Assembly: GCA_019348575.1 (NCBI GenBank)
Contig: JAHWJE010000063.1
Coordinates: forward strand, 1 to 7,634
Direction: 5' to 3'
Source of the DNA: Actinomycetota bacterium
GTDB taxonomy: Bacteria; Actinomycetota; Thermoleophilia; Solirubrobacterales; Solirubrobacteraceae
Length of the DNA stretch: 7,634 bases
Part shown: positions 4,724 through 7,634 of the stretch, piece by piece
How the letters are laid out: each line of letters starts with the position of its first letter
How positions within the stretch are numbered: position 1 is the first letter of the stretch
The notes under the pieces: generated by a model
Seen by the model: the letters and a program-made list of their open reading frames with translations, nothing else
The model's database searches: none
Told to the model about the DNA's origin: nothing
Made by a program: the position numbers and the translations under genes

Positions 4724-6358
4724 GTGACCGGCCCGCTCGCAGATCTGCGCCAAGCGGTCGTCGCGGCCTCGGGAGCCGTCGCCGGCCCGGCAGGCGGGTC
4801 GTCGGCGGCGCCGACGCTCGAGCGCCCGAAGAAGGCGGGCTTCGGCGACTACGCGACGAACGCCGCGATGTTGCTCGCACCGCGCGCCGGGGTGCCGCCG
4901 CGCGACGTCGCCGGGCGGCTCGCGGGCGAGCTCGAGCAGCTCCTCGGCCCCGCGCTCGAGCGCGTCGAGATCGCGGGACCCGGCTTTCTGAACCTGTTTT
5001 TGTCCGATCCGTGGTACATCGCCGCACTGGCCCACGTCGTCGCCGCGGGCGACGCGTTCGGCGCCGGCAGCGCCGATCCCGCCGAGCGCGTGAACGTCGA
5101 GTTCGTCTCGGCCAACCCGACCGGGCCGATGACCGCGGCCGGCGGCCGCCACGCCGCCTACGGCGACTCGCTCGCGCGGCTGCTCGAGTTCGGCGGCCAC
5201 GACGTGACGCGCGAGTTCTACATCAACGACATCGGCGGGCAGGTGCGCCGGCTCGGAGAGTCGATCCAGGCTCGCGCGCGCGGCGAGGCCGTTCCGGAGG
5301 GCGGCTACGAGGGCGACTACGTGCTCGAGCTCGCCGAGCGGATCCCCAACGCCGGCAGCGACGACGTCGCGGTCGTCGCCGAGCGCGGCGTGCAGCTGCT
5401 GCTCGAGAGGATCCGCGCGTCGATGGAGGCGATCGGCGGGCACTTCGACGTCTGGTTCTCGGAGGGCTCGCTGCACAGCGGCGAACCGTCGGCGGTGCAG
5501 CGCGCCTTCGAGCAGCTCGAGGCGCGCGGCGAGACCTACCGCTCCGAGGGCGCGCTGTGGCTGCGCACGAGCGCCCACGGCCAGAGCAAGGACGACGTGC
5601 TCGAGCGCTCGACGGGAGAGCCGTCGTACTTCGCCTCCGACATCGCGTATCACCTCGACAAGCTCGAGCGCGGCTTCGAGCGGCTGATCGACGTGTGGGG
5701 CGCCGATCACCACGGGCACGTCGCGCGGATGCACGCCGCGCTCGAGGCGCTCGGCGCGCCGGCGGACGCCGTCGAGCTGATCATCATGCAGTTCGTCAAC
5801 CTCGTCGAGCGCGGCGAGCGCGCCTCGATGTCCAAGCGCCGTGGCGACTTCGTCACGCTCGACGATCTGCTCGAGCAGATCGGCTCCGACGCGACGCGCT
5901 TCTTCATGGTGCAGCGCTCGCACGACACGATGATCGACCTCGACCTCGACCTCGCGCGCGAGCAGTCAAACGAGAACCCGGTCTACTACGTGCAGTACGC
6001 GCACGCCCGGATCGCGTCGATCCTGAAGAAGGCCGGCGCCGCCCGGGTGGCGGCGGCGCTGGACGTCGCCCCGGGCTTCGCCGGCACGCTCGAGCCGGCC
6101 GAGCGCGCGCTCGTCAAGAAGCTGCTCGCATTCCCCGACGAGGTCGCGGAGGCGACGGAGCGGCGCGCGCCGCACAGGATCGCGGCCTACGCGCTCGAGC
6201 TCGCGCAGACGTTCACGGCCTTCTACCGCGACTGCCACGTCGTCGGCGCCGAGGGCGCGGGCGTCGAGGCCTTCCGGCTCGCGCTCAGCGTCGCGACGAA
6301 GCGGACAATCGCCCGCGCGCTGGATCTGCTCGGCGTGAGCGCCCCTGAGCAGATGTGA
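4724..6358 (+). CDS. argS: Arginyl-tRNA synthetase with degenerate HIGH motif
   Basis: Class I arginyl-tRNA synthetase, 544 aa, charging tRNA-Arg with arginine in the cytoplasm. Domains in order: N-terminal tRNA D-loop-recognition domain (about 1-115, with GFGDYATNAAMLLA); Rossmann catalytic core with VNVEFVSANPTGP (123-135), AAYGDSLARLLEFGGH (144-159), YINDIGGQ (166-173), VWGADHHGH (324-332) and the KMSKS-like MSKRRGDFVTLDDL (369-382); then the alpha-helical DALR anticodon-binding domain (about 420-544). At the HIGH site, where HVGH or HIGH normally follows NPTGP, the sequence reads TAAG (137-140). The flanks and KMSKS region are intact, so this looks like a lineage variant rather than a decayed gene. 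The GTG at 4724 is chosen from its TANNNT-N6 context and from the usual N-terminus length; the frame is open upstream across rlmH. A hairpin follows the stop. Confidence 0.96.
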   Translation: MTGPLADLRQAVVAASGAVAGPAGGSSAAPTLERPKKAGFGDYATNAAMLLAPRAGVPPRDVAGRLAGELEQLLGPALERVEIAGPGFLNLFLSDPWYIAALAHVVAAGDAFGAGSADPAERVNVEFVSANPTGPMTAAGGRHAAYGDSLARLLEFGGHDVTREFYINDIGGQVRRLGESIQARARGEAVPEGGYEGDYVLELAERIPNAGSDDVAVVAERGVQLLLERIRASMEAIGGHFDVWFSEGSLHSGEPSAVQRAFEQLEARGETYRSEGALWLRTSAHGQSKDDVLERSTGEPSYFASDIAYHLDKLERGFERLIDVWGADHHGHVARMHAALEALGAPADAVELIIMQFVNLVERGERASMSKRRGDFVTLDDLLEQIGSDATRFFMVQRSHDTMIDLDLDLAREQSNENPVYYVQYAHARIASILKKAGAARVAAALDVAPGFAGTLEPAERALVKKLLAFPDEVAEATERRAPHRIAAYALELAQTFTAFYRDCHVVGAEGAGVEAFRLALSVATKRTIARALDLLGVSAPEQM

Positions 6359-6362
6359 TCGG

Positions 6363-6391
6363 CGGGCGTGACGAATAACCGTCGCCGCCCG
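6363..6391 (+). terminator. Hairpin just after argS, possible terminator
   Basis: CGGGCG (6363-6368) pairs with CGCCCG (6386-6391), and GACG (6370-6373) with CGTC (6380-6383). This gives a ten-pair stem with a small internal loop (1 by 2 bases) and the hexaloop AATAAC. It begins four bases after the argS stop. No T-tract follows, which is common for candidate terminators in GC-rich actinobacteria but leaves function unproven. The rest of the 137-base gap to the convergent ccmH gene holds only a weak CCCGCC/GGCGGG inverted repeat (6471-6490). Confidence 0.45.
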
Positions 6392-6495
6392 ACGACGATT
6401 CGACACACCCCCCGCACGCCGCCGGATCGCCGCCTCGTCGAGCCCGCACGCACGAGCTGGTCGAACCGGCCCCGCCCCTGCTGCGGCGGGCTGCT

Positions 6496-6981
6496 TCAGC
6501 CCTCGTAGCGGGCGAGGTCCTCGTCCAGGCGCTGCGCGTCGGCGGCGTTGAGCTGCTCGCCGTCGCGAGCGGAACCTCCGCCGGCGCTCGTCATGCCGGC
6601 GGCCGGGCGGCGCCGCCAGCGCGGCACGAGCAGCGCGAGCCCCGCCAGCGCGATCGCGCCGAGCAGCAGCGGGATCGCGTACGCGGTGACGCCGAAGCCG
6701 TCGTCGTCGGGCAGCGCGAGCACCTCCGGGCCGTACTCGGCGACGAGCGCCTGCTTGATCTGCGCCTTCGTCCTGCCCTGCGCGATGAGGTCGCGGATCA
6801 GCGCGCGCTGGCTGTCGGGCTGCGCGCCCTCGGCGATGTTCAGCGGCACGTTGCACGTCACGCACATCACCTCGTCCTCGATGTCGACGAGGTCGGCGCG
6901 CGGCGCCGCCGCGAGCGCGTGGGCCGGAACGAGCAGGGCGGCCGCGAGCAGCAACGGCACGAGTGCGCGGCGCAGCGTCAT
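6496..6981 (-). CDS. ccmH: CcmH/CycL-family cytochrome c maturation protein
   Basis: A 161-aa membrane-anchored thiol oxidoreductase of the CcmH/CycL/NrfF family, which keeps the CXXCH cysteines of apocytochrome c reduced for heme ligation. A signal peptide or N-terminal anchor (1 to ~26, TLRRAL then a hydrophobic core) leads to the domain with the conserved redox motif C40-V-T-C43 in MCVTCNVPLNIAEG. The three-helix bundle follows (ALIRDLIAQGRTKAQIKQAL, 60-79, and AEYGPEVLALP, 81-91). A membrane segment (102-120) and a basic, then Gly/Ala-rich C-terminal tail (121-161) complete it. The family motif is usually LRCxxC; here Met-Cys-Val-Thr-Cys lacks the Leu-Arg pair. The ATG at 6981 overlaps the stop of the upstream thioredoxin gene (ATGA) and is preceded by AAGGT. 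It acts on the outer face of the membrane, probably with that thioredoxin. Confidence 0.92.
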   Translation of the reverse strand: MTLRRALVPLLLAAALLVPAHALAAAPRADLVDIEDEVMCVTCNVPLNIAEGAQPDSQRALIRDLIAQGRTKAQIKQALVAEYGPEVLALPDDDGFGVTAYAIPLLLGAIALAGLALLVPRWRRRPAAGMTSAGGGSARDGEQLNAADAQRLDEDLARYEG

Positions 6982-7517
6982 GTGACCTTCGCGAGCGCGC
7001 GGTCGATGAACGCCTGGTCGATCGGCCCGCGGAAGACGTCGACGATCCGGCCCTCGCGGTCGATCACGAACGTCTCCGGGACGTACGTCGTGCCGTAGCG
7101 GTCGGCGAGCTTGGTTCCCACGTCGCGCACGCTCGGGAAGCTCATGCCGTTGTCCTTGGCGAACCTCATCGACGCCGAGCTGGAGTCGTCGTACGTGACG
7201 CCGAGGACGGTGCCCGCGCCCGAGCGCTGCAGCGCCTTGTGGGTGCGCTCGAGGATCGGCGCCTCGGCCTCGCAGGGCTTGCACCACGACGCCCAGAAGT
7301 TCAGCACGACGACCTTGCCGCGCAGCTCGGAGAGCGACAGCGTGCCCGTGTCGCCGAGCACCGGCAGCGGGCTGCTCGGCGCGGGCGGAAACTCGCCGCG
7401 GGCGACGGACTGCTCGATCGAGTCGTCGGCCGCGCGCGCGAGGAGCCCGTACGCGAGCAGGCCCACGAGCGCCAGGGCGAGGACGCTCGCGATCGCTGGG
7501 ACGAGGATGCGCTTCAT
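6978..7517 (-). CDS. TlpA/ResA/CcmG-like membrane-anchored thioredoxin
   Basis: A 179-aa thiol-disulfide reductase anchored by one N-terminal membrane segment (about 4-27), with its thioredoxin domain outside the membrane. Visible features: the AhpC/TSA-Redoxin-like fold with LSELRGKVVVLNFWASWCKPC, active site W78-C79-K80-P81-C82, the cis-Pro loop YVPETFVID (145-153, Pro147), and the final GPIDQAFIDRAL helix. The PET sequence with Glu148 beside cis-Pro resembles ResA/CcmG proteins that reduce apocytochrome c. The ccmH gene follows with an ATGA overlap, which supports that role. The ATG at 7517 is chosen as it opens MKR plus the membrane segment; an in-frame ATG at 7550 would add eleven residues. 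No clear SD is seen. It is divergent from the tRNA-Gly gene. It could be named resA, tlpA or ccmG; the sequence alone does not decide. Confidence 0.93.
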   Translation of the reverse strand: MKRILVPAIASVLALALVGLLAYGLLARAADDSIEQSVARGEFPPAPSSPLPVLGDTGTLSLSELRGKVVVLNFWASWCKPCEAEAPILERTHKALQRSGAGTVLGVTYDDSSSASMRFAKDNGMSFPSVRDVGTKLADRYGTTYVPETFVIDREGRIVDVFRGPIDQAFIDRALAKVT

Positions 7518-7526
7518 GGAGCATCC

Positions 7527-7532
7527 AGCGTA
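7527..7532 (-). promoter_or_regulatory. Possible -10 box (TACGCT) for the thioredoxin-ccmH pair
   Basis: On the minus strand TACGCT (TANNNT) ends nine bases before the ATG at 7517. This is slightly longer than the six-base spacing at the leaderless genes and would leave a 5' leader of only about two or three bases. It is the same hexamer as upstream of argS. No -35 is recognisable. Confidence 0.4.
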
Positions 7533-7564
7533 GATGGGCGCGCTCGCCAAGCGCGCAGTCGCCC

Positions 7565-7570
7565 TACAAT
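7565..7570 (+). promoter_or_regulatory. -10 box (TACAAT) of the tRNA-Gly gene
   Basis: TACAAT matches the TATAAT consensus at five of six positions and ends nine bases before the first base of the tRNA, giving a very short leader. No clear -35 is present about 17 bases upstream, where an inverted repeat GCGCGC (7538-7543 with 7551-7556) lies instead. Confidence 0.55.
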
Positions 7571-7579
7571 CGCGGCAGC

Positions 7580-7634
7580 GCGGACGTAGCTCAGTCGGTA
7601 GAGCGTCGGCTTCCCAAGCCGAAGGTCGCGGGTT
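7580..7634 (+). tRNA. tRNA-Gly (anticodon CCC), 3' end cut by the window
   Basis: The first 55 bases of a tRNA are present: acceptor strand GCGGACG (7580-7586), TA, D-stem GCTC/GAGC around a loop with GG, and anticodon stem TCGGC/GCCGA enclosing the seven-base loop TTCCCAA. Anticodon CCC reads the glycine codon GGG. The variable region AGGTC and the start of the T-arm (GCGGGTT) follow to the window edge; the rest of the T-arm and the acceptor 3' strand lie outside. The gene is divergent from the thioredoxin gene. Confidence 0.95.

Noticed and set aside
4676..5923. A minus-strand open frame opposite argS
   Set aside because: Shadow frame of a strongly conserved gene; its composition is typical of antisense GC-rich codons.
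6471..6490. CCCGCC/GGCGGG inverted repeat before the ccmH 3' end
   Set aside because: Six GC pairs with an eight-base loop and no T-tract on either strand; too weak to annotate as a terminator.
7538..7556. GCGCGC inverted repeat between the thioredoxin gene and the tRNA, as an operator
   Set aside because: Short, self-complementary GC alternation with no matching copy elsewhere in the window; expected by chance in such DNA.
7580..7634. tRNA-Gly as an integration (att) site for a mobile element
   Set aside because: No integrase or phage gene and no repeat of the tRNA 3' end is visible; the 3' end itself lies outside the window.

Overview
The window is very GC-rich and densely packed. GTG starts are frequent, 4-base stop/start overlaps are common, and the proteins are rich in Ala, Arg, Asp and Glu. 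Together with the family resemblances (a Hanks-type kinase behind a lipoprotein, DUF3467, short RlmH, ArgS with an 'ANPTGP...AAYGDSLARLLEF' signature) this suggests an actinobacterium, most likely the Thermoleophilia/Solirubrobacterales (Conexibacter-like). That placement is inference from remembered family patterns, not a search.

Layout. (1) Positions 1-2594, minus strand: a tight three-gene run read right to left, metallophosphoesterase -> Thr/Pro-rich lipoprotein -> Ser/Thr protein kinase. Both junctions are GTGA overlaps. The kinase C-terminus does not look like a normal kinase tail: its last ~75 residues match the second membrane segment and metal-binding helices of VIT1/CCC1 (DUF125) metal transporters. 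The match continues in another frame past the kinase stop into the window edge, so there is probably a frameshift there. (2) 2611-3831, plus strand: an M48/STE24-type membrane zinc protease, divergent from the phosphoesterase with only 16 bases between starts. (3) 3931-4254, minus strand: a DUF3467 protein, convergent with the protease. (4) 4275-6358, plus strand: rlmH (23S rRNA methyltransferase, a short version) and argS (arginyl-tRNA synthetase, in which the HIGH motif position reads TAAG). (5) 6496-7517, minus strand: a TlpA/ResA/CcmG-like thioredoxin followed by CcmH, overlapping by ATGA, a pair that handles apocytochrome c thiols. (6) 7580 to the end, plus strand: the first 55 bases of a tRNA-Gly(CCC), cut by the window edge.

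How it works together. Most of the window is housekeeping: translation (rlmH, argS, tRNA-Gly) and cytochrome c maturation (ccmG-like/ccmH). The phosphoesterase-lipoprotein-kinase run looks like one translationally coupled unit and may be an envelope signalling module. Three plus-strand genes (protease, rlmH, argS) share the arrangement TANNNT, six bases, GTG with no Shine-Dalgarno, which points to leaderless transcripts. The observations most worth following are the kinase/VIT junction with its frameshift, the degenerate HIGH motif in ArgRS, and the leaderless start pattern. No CRISPR array, insertion sequence or phage gene was seen, and no stretch over 300 bases lacks a gene.
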